Of a stretch of 64,000 nucleotides of DNA, positions 1 to 13,731 are shown piece after piece. The notes under the pieces were generated by a model. That model worked only from the letters and a program-made list of their open reading frames with translations, was not told the DNA's origin and did no database searches. Origin of the DNA: Chlorocebus sabaeus (taxonomy: Eukaryota; Chordata; Mammalia; Primates; Cercopithecidae); assembly GCF_047675955.1 (NCBI RefSeq), contig NC_132923.1, forward strand, positions 85,843,637-85,907,636. The letters run 5' to 3'. Both the position numbers and the translations under genes were made by a program. Within the stretch, counting starts at the first letter, position 1; each line of letters begins with the position of its first letter.

Positions 1-470
1 ACAGGAGTGTTTTTAATTAAGAATTCAATTTCTTTCTTACTTTTTCTCTCTTTTTGGCATAAATTTGTTCACAGTATTTTCCTTTATCCTTTAAATATCT
101 GTAGTAATAAATTTTGTTTTCTGTATTTCTTGGTCTAGCTAAAGGTTTATCAATATTATTAACCTTTTCAAAATATCAGCTCTTGGTAGTTTCTAAGAAC
201 AAGGATATTCTCCTACGTAATCACAATGGCATTATCTCACCCAAGAAATTTAACACTGATATGATAATCTTGTCCAATCGTCAGTCCATATTCACATTTC
301 CCTAATTGTCCACAAACGTCCTTCAAAGTTGTCTTTATTCAGTTGAGAATCCAAGCAAAGACCATGCATTGTTGCTGCATGTATTATCTTTTTAGTCACT
401 TTTATCTACAAAAGTTCCCCTTGCTTTTTTTCCCTTAGATAATATTGACTTATAAAAATATGGCCAGGTG

Positions 471-777
471 GGCTGGCACGGTGGCTCACACCTGTAATCC
501 CAACACTTTGGGAGGCCGAGGCAGGTGGATCACCTGAGGTCAGGAGTTCAAGACCAGCCTGACCAACATGCAGAAACCCTGTCTCTACTGAAAATTCAAA
601 ATTAGCTGGGCATGGTGGCACATGCCTGTAGTCCCAGCTACTCAGGAGGCTGAGGCAGGAGAATCACTTGACCTTGGGAGGTGGAGGTTGTGGTGAGCTG
701 AGATCGCGCCATTGTACTCCAGCCTGGGGAACAAGAGCAAAACTCTTAACTCAAAAAAAAAAAAAAAAAAAAAAAAA
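471..777 (+). repeat. Alu element
   Basis: Complete dimeric Alu, from GGCTGGCACGGTGGCTCAC to a long A-tail that abuts the next Alu directly. Confidence 0.93.
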
Positions 778-1085
778 GGCCAGGCACGCTGGTGGTTCAT
801 GCCTGTAATCTCAGCACTTTGGGAGGCCGAGGTGGGTGGATCACCTGAGGTCAAGAGTTCGGGACCAGCCTGGCCAACTAACATGGTGAAACCCCATCTC
901 TACTAAAAATACAAAAATTAGCTGGGCGTGGTGGCACATGCCTGTAATCCAAGGTACTCAGGAGGTTGAGGCAGGAGAATCACTTGGACCTGGGAGGTGG
1001 AGGTTGCAGTGAGCCGAGATGGTGCCATCACATTCCAGCCTGGATGAGAGAATGAGACTCAAAAATAAATAAATAAATAAAAATA
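778..1085 (+). repeat. Alu element
   Basis: Complete Alu in tandem with the preceding one, same orientation, ending in an AAAT-repeat tail. Confidence 0.93.
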
Positions 1086-1684
1086 GTCTAGCCAGTTGTC
1101 TCACAGAATGTCTTACAATCCGTTTTTATTGTATTGCCTTTCAAAAATTAGGTTAAACATTCTTGGCAAGAATACTTCATAGCTGATATTGTGTACTTCC
1201 CACTATATCACATCAGGAGGCAACTGTCAGTTCATTCCGTTATGGTCATGCTAAGTTTGATCACTGATTAAAGTGGTGTCCAAAAGATCTCTCCATTGGA
1301 TACTTTGAGATTATGTAAATATCCTGTTCCCCAGCAAAGTTTCATACAGTAATTTCTAATTGAATATTACATTGGTGGGAATAAAATAGGATTTCTTAAT
1401 TCTATCACTCGTTCTACTTTCTTTTTAAATTCAACAGATATTTACTGGGTGCCTACCAAGTGCTAGTTACCACGCTAGGAATTAGATAGTGAAGTAAGCA
1501 AAATAAACACTTTTCTTCATTGTCTATAGTGGGATAGAAATAAGGAAACAAACTCTTCTCAGTACTCCAAGAAGCTACATAAATTAAAAATCTAAAGAAC
1601 AAGTTATATTTGTAGTCATCATTATCTTCGTATTAAGGGAAGTAGATGTACATCTTTAAAAAAAGTTTCAATTTCTCTCTTCTT
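1086..1684. other. Unique AT-rich DNA with an old L2-like piece
   Basis: No gene seen. About 1425-1530 (CAACAGATATTTACTGGGTGCC...) resembles the reverse complement of the L2 3' end; the rest is unrecognised. Confidence 0.45.
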
Positions 1685-2110
1685 TTAAAAAAACTGATAC
1701 ATAATTACATCTCATAAAATTCATCCTTTTAATAAAGTTTAAAATTTAGTGGTTTTTAGTATATTCATAAAGTTGTTCAGCAATCACCACAATCCAGTTC
1801 ACCAACATTTTCATCACCCTGAAAGGAACTTTGTACCCATCAGCAGTCATTCCCCTCTTACAGCTCCTGACAACCATTAATCTACTCCTGTCTGTATAAA
1901 TATGCCTATTCTGGACATTTCACATAAATGAAATTATACAATATGTGGTCTTTTTCTTGGCTTTTTGTACTTTGCATAATGTTTTCAAGGTTCATCCATG
2001 TTGTAGCATTTATCAGTACTTACGACTAAAAATATTTCTTTGTATAGATATATTTTGTTCATTCATTCATGACTCCATATCAGTTTATACAGCTCTTCCT
2101 AACATCATTA
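1685..2110 (-). repeat. L1 fragment (minus)
   Basis: Resembles the reverse complement of an old L1 3' region, with CACCACAATCCAGTTC, GTACCCATCAGCAG and TTCATCCATGTTGTAGCA phrases typical of L1M copies. Related pieces occur at 31500 and 58735. Confidence 0.65.
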
Positions 2111-2140
2111 AATTATAAACTTCTTTTCAAAAGACACAAG

Positions 2141-2265
2141 CTGGGCATGGTGGTACGGATCTGTAATTCCTGCTACTTGGGAGGCTGAGGTGGGAGGCTC
2201 ACTTGAGCCCAGGAGTTGAGCCCAGCTGGGCAACACAGTGGGACTCTGTCTTGGGGGTGGGGGGG
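2141..2265 (+). repeat. Monomeric Alu (FLAM-like)
   Basis: A single Alu-like arm of about 125 bp, flanked by an 11-bp direct repeat AAAGACACAAG (2130-2140 and 2266-2276). The duplication shows it inserted as a monomer rather than being a broken dimer. Confidence 0.8.
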
Positions 2266-2582
2266 AAAGACACAAGAAAAATGACAAGACAAGCCACAGA
2301 CTGGGAGACAATATCTACAAAACACATCACTGATGAAAGACTTGTATGCAGGATGTATAAAGGACTCTCAAAACTCAATAGTAAGATAATGAAACAGAAA
2401 CATAAAGATGAGCAAAAATTTTGAATAAACACTTAATTTAACTTTTCCCTAGGTGTACTGTCCTTTGGGATACTAGCTTTATAAAGGGGCCTTCTATCAG
2501 TCTTCTCACTTTGCAGTTGCCCTAAGCTTTGGCTTTTATCCCTCTCTGAGTCCCTTTAAAATGAAATTTGTAGTTTACCAGG

Positions 2583-2971
2583 TGTTAGGAGTTGAACTGT
2601 GTCACTCCACAAGATGCTGAAGTCCTAACCTCCAGTACCTGTGATTGTGACCTTATTTGGAAATAGGATCTTTGCAGATGATCGAGTTAAGATGAAGTCA
2701 TTAGGGTGGGCCCTAATTCAATATGACTGATGTCTTTATGAAAAGTGAAGACACTGAAGGAAAGCCATCTACAAGCCTGGAATGCCTGAGGCTATCAGAA
2801 CCCAGGAGAAAGGAATGAAACAATTCCCCTCACTGCCCTCAGAAAGAACCAATTCTATAAACACCTTGATTTCAGACTTCCAGGCACCAGAACTGTGAGA
2901 CAATAAATTTCGGTTGTTTAAGGCACTGAGTTTGTGGTACATTTTTATGGCAGCCCTACGAAACTAATATA
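2583..2971 (+). repeat. MaLR solo LTR (MLT1-like)
   Basis: Begins TGTTAGGAGTTGAACTGTG and ends near CTAATATA, with AATAAATTTC as the LTR poly(A) signal region. A 5-bp direct repeat CCAGG (2578-2582 and 2972-2976) marks the insertion. No internal sequence accompanies it. Subfamily is uncertain. Confidence 0.75.
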
Positions 2972-2976
2972 CCAGG

Positions 2977-4344
2977 GGTCAGTAGCTGCCCCCAGAGCAA
3001 CTGGCATCAGGACTTGGCTTTCATTTTTGGTCTCTGTAGATTTTTCTTACTTTTTTACTAATGCAACTCTGCATTCCAAAATATGTTTTTAAAAATATTT
3101 TATGTAGCAATTTGTTTTGTGCTGGGAAGATTTTTTAGGATATTTAATTTTCATTTTGTTGGAAATGGAAGTCTACTTGATTCTTCAATAATAACTTTCT
3201 GAAAATGGGGTTTGGTTTCTCTCAGGTACTTATTATTACTTTCCAAGTGAAATTTATTATTTATTTTACATCTCAGTTATGCCTAATATTCTATTGTATT
3301 CTATACATGGCATTTTTGTCTCACAAAATTGCTAGTTTCTTGAGAGTTGAGATGGTGTCTTACTTACCATTGAATACAAGCATATAGAACAATACCTCAC
3401 ATACAACAGATATTTCCTAAATTACCTGTTGGTTATTAAACTGAATGTACTTGTATACTGAGCAGATGCATAGGTAGGTAAAGTTGCTTGGAGTGATAAC
3501 TTTAAGTCTTAATTTGAAGTTTTCATTAATTCACAAATGTCCGTGTTACTCAGGGTCATGGTCACCTAGGATGGGTTTTCTTTTTTTCTGATTAATATAA
3601 TTAAATCTAGGTCTCAGGAAACCTGTAGGTTTATGACCTTTCAAGTTTCCTATATTAGAGTTTGAAGTGACTTTATTAATAAATATTATTTGTAAATATT
3701 ACAACTCTGTAAATATTATTATACCCATTTTTCAAATACAGAAAGTAAAGTTCAGAAAGATGAAATGCCTCTTCCAAGGTGTGATACATAAATACCAGAG
3801 TTAGAAATAAGTTTATTTTGCCCTAAAGCCATTCACTATTCTATACTACTTATTATGGATCCCATTTTATAATGATTATGAAACTCCTTGCTGTTTTTCT
3901 ATTCTTATTTGTATCAGAGTATCATATTTACTTATTTCAAAATAATGAAAGAGGTATCTTTCAAAATACCTGCTTATGTATGATTTTTATGTTTTCTGTC
4001 CATGAAGTCACTTTCCATTGTTCACCTGATATATTTGTTAGACATAAACACCTTCAGAGGTTACATGCTAGAAAAACAAACATTTTGAGGTAGCTTTTCC
4101 TTTTTCTTCTCAGTAAGGAAAGGTTTCCACTGTAGGACATTCGAATCCGTATCATTAGCCTTCTACAAGATTTTCCATAATAAGGCTGCTTTTGGGTGCA
4201 ATCTGCACCACACACTACTATGCACTTGCTTATACCCTGCTTACTTTCCAGTTGCTTTAGTATGCCATATGTAAACTTTATTTACCCAAATCGTTTTTTA
4301 AGTTCCTTGAGGTCAAGCATGGATTTTCTATTACTGTGTATTCC
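2977..4344. other. AT-rich unique DNA
   Basis: No gene seen. An L2-like 3' end at about 3290-3420 and a MIR-like piece at about 3690-3845 (minus orientation) are the only recognisable parts. Confidence 0.5.
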
Positions 4345-4495
4345 TGTAATAGCTGCAATTTATTAAAGGCTTACTGAGTACCAGGAACTTTGCACACATT
4401 TCATTTATTATTTACAATAACATGGCAAATTAGGTATTACTACCCCCATTTCACAGATGTGGAAAGCCTCAGATATAATTAGTCCCAAGACTGTA
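4345..4495 (-). repeat. MIR fragment
   Basis: Contains TTACTGAGTACCAGG, then TACCCCCATTTCACAGATGTGG, which matches the reverse complement of the MIR core. Confidence 0.6.
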
Positions 4496-7400
4496 AACCT
4501 ATTAAGTGACCATAATGATGGGTCCTTAATATGTGATTGTTGAGTTGATGGATTTGTGGTAATTTTCCTGAAAGATCTTTCCATCTGGCCATAGTGCAGT
4601 AGAAAAAGACACCAGTTTGTATCTTTGTGCTATAAATTACTAGCCTGTGACTGTGGACAAGTGACTTAGCGTCATCAAATCTGAGTTCCTGATTTGTAAG
4701 ATGGGATAATAAAGCCCAATCCATGAAGGAGTCTTAAATATTAAACTAGGTCATACGGATGCAAAATAAATATTGATTTATTAACTTGCTTGCTTATGTG
4801 TTTCTTTTCTTTCACTGAAATATACACTGAATAAGTGAATAAATTAGAAGTACCAAGAAAAGACACTTATCAAAGTATATTTTTTGTATAAATATGATTT
4901 AATAACCTTCAAATTATGATAAAATTCAATATAATTCAATTTTTTTAGCATTCTTCTATGCTAACATATTCACAACTACATTAAAACATCTTCAGATCGT
5001 CCTCTCAGATCAATTACCATCACACTTGTGAATGGAGACCACTTGTTTTTAGCATGTTCAGATTCTTTCCCTAAATATCTAGGATTTTATTTCCTCCGAC
5101 AATATTGGATAGGAGACAGTAATCTTTTAATTTAATGGAAAGAATTTAAATGCTTTTTTCTCCACTCCTTTTCCCCAAATTAGTACATGATTTTTGTGTG
5201 AGGTGATTTTTCTGTCAGGTAATTTAGTATCATTGTTGTTACATAGCTTGAATTTTATGTCGGATATTTCAATCTGCTTTCTCTTCAGCATGTTCTGTTG
5301 CTGAGTAGAGAAACCTCACAATGGCCATAGACTGTTCTATTGTTCAAATTCTATGCATTTAGAGTCAAAACAATGATATAAAACATGACTTTACCGTAGA
5401 AATGATAAATTAATTGTATATTGATTTTAAAGATAATATCTTTGTTTGTGGAAAACAAAAAAGTGCTACTAAAAATTCCCAGATCTCCATCCTAGTAATT
5501 CAAATCAGAATATTTTCCTTAGAAGGCACTAATCTTTAAAATTCTTTTATGTTGGTAAGCCAAAACCTCTACTTGCTGATCCTAGGGCATGATGTAAGAT
5601 CTTACAATAAGGCTTGATGAACCAACAAGTATTCTGGAGTACTTCTTGAAGAAATTTTAAAAATTGGAATATTAATAAGTTAATATTTATTGTTTATAGA
5701 CAGTAGTCATATATTTGAAAAACTGTGCATTTTGAACCTTTAAAATATGATAAATAAGCCTTTTTAAAATAAAATGAAAGCAATCATTGATCTTCAGCTG
5801 ATGTTGTTATGTACAATTATCTATTAAATTGCCAAATTAATATTTTCTCTATGACATCTGTGATGTCCCTCTGGACTAAAAAGACATACATATATTCTTT
5901 CTGTTAACTGTCTTTATACAGTTATTTGCTTTTCCATTAGGTGCATGGTATATTTAAACAACTGCAGGCAATTTATACTAGCTCAGAGTCATTTTGATTA
6001 GTCTTGAGTAAATTAACCAGCCTTCAGTCAGTTCAGTGCTCCCTCCTATGTGGCCCTACTCCGGCTTCACATTAAATAGTTCCTCAGTCTAGTCCAGATG
6101 TCCAACTGTATCCACTCACCCTTTCAGAATGATGTTGTGTTTGCTATTTTTAGATGGAATATGTGTCTGCTGTATGTTAGTAAAACATGTAAATTATGTA
6201 TGCAATTTATACATAAGTAGTGTGTTTTTCTACTATGTGTTTCAAAAGCATTATCCAAATGAAAATGATAAAAAAACTTCCCACAAAACTGGAAAATGTT
6301 CCATACCAAGAAAGTTAATTTGTTTATATTTACCATTGTGATATAATGAAGGAAATTTTTTTGGTCTTGTTTGCCCTGCTTTTGGATTCTTGGGCAAATG
6401 TCTTTTACTGGTCTTTTTTTGTCCTTGCTTTTGGATTCTTTAGCAAATTGTCCACCATGTAATTAATATTAAATTAACCTACAGGCATTGCTATCTAAAA
6501 CATTTAAAATATTCATTATTCCTCTTGTCACTATCATACTTTCTTTTCTAATGTCTGAAATTTCTAAATTGTGGATAAGTGGCTTTTTAATATATTTGCC
6601 TTATGACAAGCTTTTGAAACATTAACTTAGGTAGAATGGGGACCTGCATTGGTGTTTTCAGTGCTAAGATTTTAATTTATATCTTTCCCAGGATCATTAA
6701 TTAAAATGATTTAACCTATAACTAAAAAATTATCAGCTTATATTTCTTTAGTAGATAATAATTTGTCATCTTAAAATAGTAATGTGAAGTGAATTGATAG
6801 TATTTGTTCCACATCCATTTACTCAGTACTGAACTTTAGTAAGAAATATCTTAGCACACCCACATATACATAAGGATACTCATATAGGACAGGACCAAAA
6901 ACATTATTTTGATTAACTGGTTAGTATCAACTATATACTTATGGATAAACATAGCAAGCTTTAGTCCACATACAAAGTGCAAAATGTAACTATAAAATAA
7001 CAATACAATTAAAATATGTAATTTACCAGTAGGAGTAATTTATTTTTTAAAAATTGCTTTGGATTTCATACCATAGTCTTTTCCTCATATTTTTCTGTAA
7101 GTATTAACAATTTAACATTTTCTTAAAATGATTAGTTTTATCAATATGACAAATTAAAATGTTATTTTCTGAAGATCACAAATTAAGATTTTCCAGATCT
7201 TAATTCTATGCTGAAAATGTTAGCATGTGTTGAAATGTTAAATATTATAAAACATTTCAAGTAATTTATATGCTAAACATAAATACACAATTGATGTAAC
7301 CTAATGTATACTTTTTTTCACTTAACTTTATTTTAAATACAATATAGGCTGAATGCTTTTTCACTCATAGGCCTATGATAAATTTTAATTAATGGGGATA

Positions 7401-9559
7401 ATAACTACTTTTTAGCATCATTAAATATGACTTTAAAAGTTGAAGTAATGTTTGTGAACAGGCAAATCAATGGCTGAAGAATCAGGAATAAAGAAGTATT
7501 GGAAACGTCTATCTACATGCTATTTTTGTTCATCACCTAAAATGTGGAGACAAAAAAATATACAGAGAAATTTTTTTAAAAAGTGGGGTGGCCAGCCAAA
7601 ACTATAGGTGATAGTATAGTGAAATATTTTCTAAACCATTGTTTTTAATTATGTTTTGAAAAAGAGACTCTGGAGTGATCAATTACTTTTATATCTCATG
7701 ATGATTATTAAATGTTTTCTTTCATAGTTAAAAAGCATACCACAGTATACAGTATTGTCTATGTGAATACTGAAACAAGGAATATTATCCTGTTAATCAG
7801 CAAGTACTGATTATTTAACAATTTCATCCTGTCTATTCTTCTAATATATGAGCTTTTATTTCATCTTGAATCATCACCACACTATAACATTATTGCTGAT
7901 TTGCAAATTAATTATTCTAGGCCTTTCAAATGTTAGTATTCATTCACAGCTGTTCCAAAGTTTGACAAAAATAAGAATACATGTTCATTTTTAAATGGCC
8001 TGTATAGGTTTGGTGTGAAGTGCCTGAATTAGCAGAATCGGTATCAGAATGCTGATATATCACTGAGGACAGTTACTTTTTAATAAAATTATCGGAAGGA
8101 GAAAACCATGGAACAAGAATTCCCAAAAAAGTTCCAAAATGTAACACAGGATATACTGTTACATTAGTTGTGCACGGAACAGCCAAATTATAGAATAATT
8201 ATTCCTAAAAATCAGTAAGTGTTTTTTTATTTTAGAAAATAATGTTTCCAAAGCATAAATTTTAAACTCAGGACAAACTTCTTTACCAGCCAGTTGTGGA
8301 GACTGTCCACTGAGAAGGAACAGGGAGTGGACTGTATTTTAATAGAGTTGTGATAAATAATTTAGTTGCATTTCTAAATTAAAAATTCAACATTAAAAAA
8401 TGTTGGCAGTTTCCTTTTTATGTGATCTTTCACTATTCATACAACTAATCTGAAAATCTAAGACATATAATGAAAATAAAATTCGCATGATACTGCTTTA
8501 TATGGTCAAGATAAAGTATCAGCTTTTTCTAAGTAACTAAGAGTAGTTACTTCTGCCTCCAAAAATGTCCAGGAAGATTTTTGAGTTTTTCATGCATCAG
8601 TTTCAGAAACTGTCCAATTATTTTCATGCTAAAAGACAATATCACTTTAATTATACCAAATTAAATGCGTATGAAGTCCTGATAAATTATTTCTTTCATA
8701 GCATTGGTTGTAAGTAGCATTTCTTCTTAGTGCTCAAAAGAAATGACGTGTAGTTGGATAAGGATTGGTGGTTTTTTACTTCCTCCCCCAAAGAGCTGAT
8801 GTTTTTGGCTGGTTGTTTTTTGTTTTTGTTTTTATTTGGTGGTGGGGGGAGACATGAGAGAAGAGAAAAAGGCTGTATTTAGAATTATTGAACAGGCCTA
8901 CACTAAAATTCTTCCTTGTCCGATGAGGATGAGGGCTGGGGGAGAAAGGTGAGGTGGAACAATTGAAGTGTAATAGTATCTGTGTCGTTTTTTTAAACGT
9001 ATAATCTCTCCCCCGGTCTCCGGTCCCCCTGCTCCTATGTGCTGGTACCTCTGGACAGTTCAGAAGCCATTTTAGAACTCAGGAAGCAAAATATTTGAGT
9101 TCCACTGTGCTTCTGCAGGTGCTGTGGTGGCAAGGATAACCTTTGCTCGCTTGCCGGGAGTGTAACCATGCTGTTATTTAATGTCTTTGAGGATTAAACA
9201 CACCACAGAAAATTCCAAACCCACATCCTAACACCTGAAGCTCGCACGATGTTTCTAGAGCAAATGACAAAACATTTCACTGGAACCTTAATTTAGCAAG
9301 TTTGTGTCCAGATCTGGGGATTTTTAAAAAAATTGTTTTGAGGCGTCGCTGATGATCCATACAGTATTCGATTTTCAAAACTATTCTGGGTTGAAAAAAG
9401 ACCCTTTTCTAGGTGTTTTGCGCACCCGAGCCCTGTAGTTCACGGTATTTCGGGAGGAGGGTCTTTCGGAATTGAACGTGCATTTTCAGTCCTGGGTGTC
9501 TAGTAATTTATGGGGTTCGGGGAGAGACAAAACCATAGGGCAACTTCCCGAATAGTCTG
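4496..9559. other. AT-rich unique DNA, no recognised feature
   Basis: About 5 kb with frequent stops in all frames and no Alu, L1 or LTR. I see no gene. GC content rises from about 8900 toward the CpG island. Confidence 0.6.
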
Positions 9560-10450
9560 AGGGGCTAAGAAGCCAGAGAGGCATTTGCCTCCTCGCAACT
9601 GGACGCGAGGCTCAGAGCCCGGCTGTCCTCAGCTGTCATGGGGGAGGGGAAGGGAGTGCTGGCATCGGCGTCGGGCGCCGTTTGCTCAGCCTCCTCGCCG
9701 CGTCCCGCCGCCAGCTCACCTCCGCGTAGAGCTAGGCACTCACCGGCCCGCTGGCCCTTGCTCCCTGGCCGCCCTCCCGCCCCGGTCCTCAGGCACAGGT
9801 CGCCAGAACCGTCCAGTGGGATGGCTGCCGCCTCCTCGGGGACCGCTGCCTTAGGGCCAGGACCGGGGTCGCCTGCCCGCCCAGGGAACATGTAGCTCCC
9901 GGGGTGCTGCGCCCGCGGCCGGGAGGCGCTGGCGCCCGCTCCCCCTCCCCGCCCCCCGCTCCCCGCTCCCGCCTCCTGCCCGCGGCGCGGTGCTCCTGCT
10001 TGCCCCGGCCGGCCGCGCGGCAGCGCACACACTCACTCCGAGGGCGCCTCCAAGGTTACCCGCGGGTGGGGGCTGGGGCAGAGTCCGGCCACTGGCCTCC
10101 TTCGCTGCTTTCCTATCGCCGCGGCCCTTCTGCCGCTCCAGGGCCACCGGGATCCAAATCCTAACGCAGAAGACGCTCCAAAGTCCGGGGAGGGAAGTCA
10201 AGCTGAGAGGCAGGCCGGCATCTGGGCTGGGGGCGGCCTTAGCTGGCTTCGGGTGCCGGGACAGCCGGGTCAGGCGAGGTCGCGGCAGGAGGGGGCTGTG
10301 GCTCTGGCGGGCGCGCTCTGTACAGCGCAAGCTGGGCTGGGGGCAGCGCGCGGGGGCTGCAGGCAGCACCGAGGCGCCCGAGGCGCCCCGGGCCCGTAGG
10401 GGGGCAGAGACAAGCGGGCGGCCAAACCTGCCGAGGAAACTAACTAAATA
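9560..10450. promoter_or_regulatory. CpG island of unassigned function, downstream of CDKN2C
   Basis: About 0.9 kb of GC- and CpG-rich DNA lies 3 kb beyond the CDKN2C 3' end, sharply bounded by AT-rich sequence. It has long chance-open frames in all directions but none I recognise. On the minus strand a consensus donor GGCCG|GTGAGT occurs at 9744/9743. On the plus strand AATAAAAGG (about 10446-10454) and TATTTAAGG (about 10463-10471) resemble TATA elements. It may be a promoter of a noncoding transcript or a regulatory island. Confidence 0.7.
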
Positions 10451-13359
10451 AAAGGAGACTGTTATTTAAGGCGCGGAAATTTGAAATATTTGGACAGGAA
10501 GAGAAAAGAAAAGAAACCTTAGCGAGGGAGGGGGAAAAAACGCGAGCTAACGGTTTTGAAGCTCCCCCACCCCCACCCCGGGTTTTTCTGCGCGCCCTGA
10601 GGGAGCTCTGGGCTCCAGCTTCCTCACTAGGGCCCAGGGAGTTGGAGCTGGAGTCTGGAGGAGTGACAGAGGGACAGAAAAGATGTCTTCGCAGCCCCTC
10701 CGTGGAGGGCTTGGGTTGGCTATGGGCAGACCTTTACCCGGGGTCTCAGGTGGGAAGTTTATTTCCTGCCTCTCACTAGGTTCCTGCGTGGATCTGTTTT
10801 CATGGGACTGCCATATAAAAGCAGAACAGTCTCCAGAGACCGAGACAGGGACTTTCCCCCGTAGCCTTTTGATGAAGGTTGCTTAGGGCATCCAGGAAGG
10901 CTGTGAGCACGACCTTTTCTTGCTCCAGCACTGTGATTGCCCGGCGCCTATCGACTATTTACGTCTACCCCTGGCAAAAGCCGAAAGCACCTTTTTGGGA
11001 ACTGAGATTTCGAAACCAGTCCTGGGCCACTGACTCCATCCACAACGTTCTTTTGATCAATACGATAAGGGAAATATATCATATTGCTTTCTCGGGACAG
11101 AATACTTAATCTACTTATTGATCAGCCACCCATTGTGGTGTGTGTGTACATGAACTCATCACACCGTTGCAAGATGCATAATGTTTATCAGAAAACTTAA
11201 TTCACTACCAAAATGTGATAAAAGACACTTTGGTTAGCAGTTCGGGGACCAGAACTTGAGCCGAGGTCATGTTAGTGCCCTCCACCCCAGATGTAAGCCT
11301 GGCTTCAGCTTACTGGGCAAAGGCTGAGCCCAAGTTTCCCGATGTGGATGCGGACGCAGCGGTGAAGAACTGAATTTGAGAGCGCATCCTCTGCTTTGTA
11401 TCCTCCATCCTTAACAACAGCGTCGTCCCCTGGAGCTCTGGACACTACATTAGTTAGCACTTGCATCCCCACTCTCTGCATCTGAATAAGTTCAGACCCC
11501 TCCTCACCTCAGGTCGCTGAAAATAGGACCCAAGCAGCACCGTTTCTTCCATCCTATATATTTCGGCATGTTCAAGAGGCTTACAGAATATTGTTGAGGT
11601 TTTTGAGATTGAATAATGGCTTTTCATATTTCCTAGAGGGGACCACATAACTCATTTCTAAAATACTTAGATTAGCAAAGCTACTTCCTGCACAGAGCCA
11701 GAGTAATATGGCGATGTTTTAATGCCTAACAAATTTTAGACTGATGAAAAGATAGAGCGTCCTCTCCCTCTACTGTGCTCCGACCAGCCGAGAACAAAGC
11801 AACTGGAGAAGTACTCTTTTGCTTTATGAACGTCCTATGCTTTTATATTTGAAATCTCTAAAGATAAATTTTATTGTAATTAAATAAAGTAAATGCCAAC
11901 ACATGTTGGATGCTGTGAAGTCCATTAAACTGGATTTTAAAATCATGACCGGCCATCTTTACAGTTGTGACTTGTAAGAGGGTTTTTTTAAAAAAAATTA
12001 CTTTCAGTTAGTGTTTTGTTCAAAAATATTCGTCTTATTAAAGTAGTATATTTTGTATATTGACTCAATTTTAAAATCCAAAATGTGACACTTTTACTTC
12101 AAAACCACCTCAATCTCTGTTTTTTCTTAAATAAGTGTTTTAAGTTTGTTGCCATCAAAAATAAATTTATTTAGTAATTTGTGGTTGAAGGTGTCAGATG
12201 ATGAGGTCTTTTTGCACTTAGAGAATGTAAATTTTACTGCAAAATTAAAAGGATTAATCTTTTCTTTCTATATTCTTTTATACTATCATGGAAGATAAAT
12301 TATTGAAAACCACTTGCCTGCCACCCAGCCATTCCAATCCTTGTTAGGTCAGGCATCAGAACCATGTCCTTCAATAAACCTTGAGGCATTTTGTTCTTTT
12401 TGGAGTGAGGGCAGAGAGCTTATGAAGTAGGAGGGAACTTTCACATAAAACATCTTTGATCATGTGGGAGATGATGAACAAAGTGTGTATGAATTTGTAA
12501 ATGATAACTATTGAAATATGTTGTTGAAAAGTGTAAATTAAAATGACCGAGTAGTAGATGCTGGAAAATTGTCTTGGAAGTTTAATATTTCTACTTCCTT
12601 AAAAAAATTTTTAAGGTAAATGTACGCCTAAAAATATTGTATACTCTTTTACTAAAAAGTTTTGTGGAAATTAAGTACCATTTGTGGGAGTGGCTCATTT
12701 TAAAAGTTTCTACATTTATTTTTCTGCAGATCCTAAAATAGTTATGACCTTTATATATAATTTATACATTTGTCTCGCTGTTTTGCATTCCCTAAAATTT
12801 GATATTTGCACTTTAATACTTAAACATTTTGTAATTTTACATTTCTTACACTCAGGGAGAAAAAGTCTACATTACACTTAGTGTATTTATGATATAATTT
12901 TGGGAAATGTATTATTTAACCATTTGCTTCATTTTGTGATTAAAAACCCATTAGTGGTAAGCACTTTTAGGGTGGCATTTTCTTTTAAAACTTTAGAACT
13001 AAAATATGTTTTCAGATTGCTACTTCTGAACTCTGTCCTTCAACTACTTGACTTAATGTCGAGAAAAAGGGAAGATTGGACATTAAGGGAAATTCACACT
13101 AAAATTTCAGGCTTAATCTTCAAAAAAAAAAAAGTTGTCCTTGTTTTGTTTTAAAGCAGAAATACTAGGCACCAGGGTGGAATGGACGTGGGTAAAGGAT
13201 GAAAACAATAACTGAATCATCAAGAGAGTATGTCTAGTTTTCCAGCTGGTCTACCTTTTCTAGTGTAAAGACTTAAGACATCAATAACTTTTAGTACAGT
13301 TCTCCTTAACAAGTGACAAGTTGTGTACGGGTTCTAGAGGTGGGAAAATCACAGAAAAA
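10451..13359. other. CDKN2C downstream flank
   Basis: The first 1.4 kb is the mixed-composition shoulder of the CpG island; the remainder is AT-rich. There is no recognised gene or interspersed repeat. Several minus-strand AATAAA motifs could serve longer CDKN2C transcripts. Confidence 0.5.
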
Positions 13360-13731
13360 TGTCCTGTTTTGAAAGTGTTTTAATTAGGCAAAAGAAGCAT
13401 CAGGACAAACCATTTTAAAAACAAAGTCTTCAAGTTGGGTGTTGAGATTGGTAAAAGGGGAAGCAAGGGAAAAGCCAAGTAAAGATAAAATATTCGGAAG
13501 AAAGTAAAAGCTATTTGCAATTACATGTTAGAACAGATTTTGCAGGTGAAAAAAATGTTGCTTAAATATATTCATAAACCTGTTATAAGATTTTCACTTA
13601 TGCTGTTTCAGAAAATTTAGCTGCTTAAAATATGACAGAACTGTATTTTAACAAATGACTTAATTAAAAGTCAGGAGAGCTACCCAGTTAATTGATAAAG
13701 TAGAGGCAACGTGGGGGAGCCCTCCCCACAT
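13360..13731 (-). other. CDKN2C: CDKN2C 3' untranslated region (approximate end)
   Basis: The sequence after the stop codon on the minus strand is AT-rich with no long frame. The 3' end is inferred from an ATTAAA at 13384-13379 followed by a T/GT-rich stretch around 13365-13345, and from my memory that the human gene spans just under 6 kb. More distal AATAAA motifs on the same strand (12720-12715, 12171-12166, 11875-11870) could give longer forms. Confidence 0.55.
13379..13384 (-). terminator. Candidate CDKN2C poly(A) signal (ATTAAA)
   Basis: ATTAAA on the minus strand lies about 350 nt after the stop codon. It is followed within 20-40 nt by a U/GU-rich tract, which is the normal arrangement of a cleavage site. 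Other hexamers are present, so use of this one is inferred. Confidence 0.45.

Noticed and set aside
9565..10032. 155-codon minus-strand frame in the unassigned CpG island, and overlapping frames on both strands
   Set aside because: Composition is arginine, glycine, proline and alanine rich in every frame, as expected for GC-rich DNA without stops; no domain or conserved motif seen.
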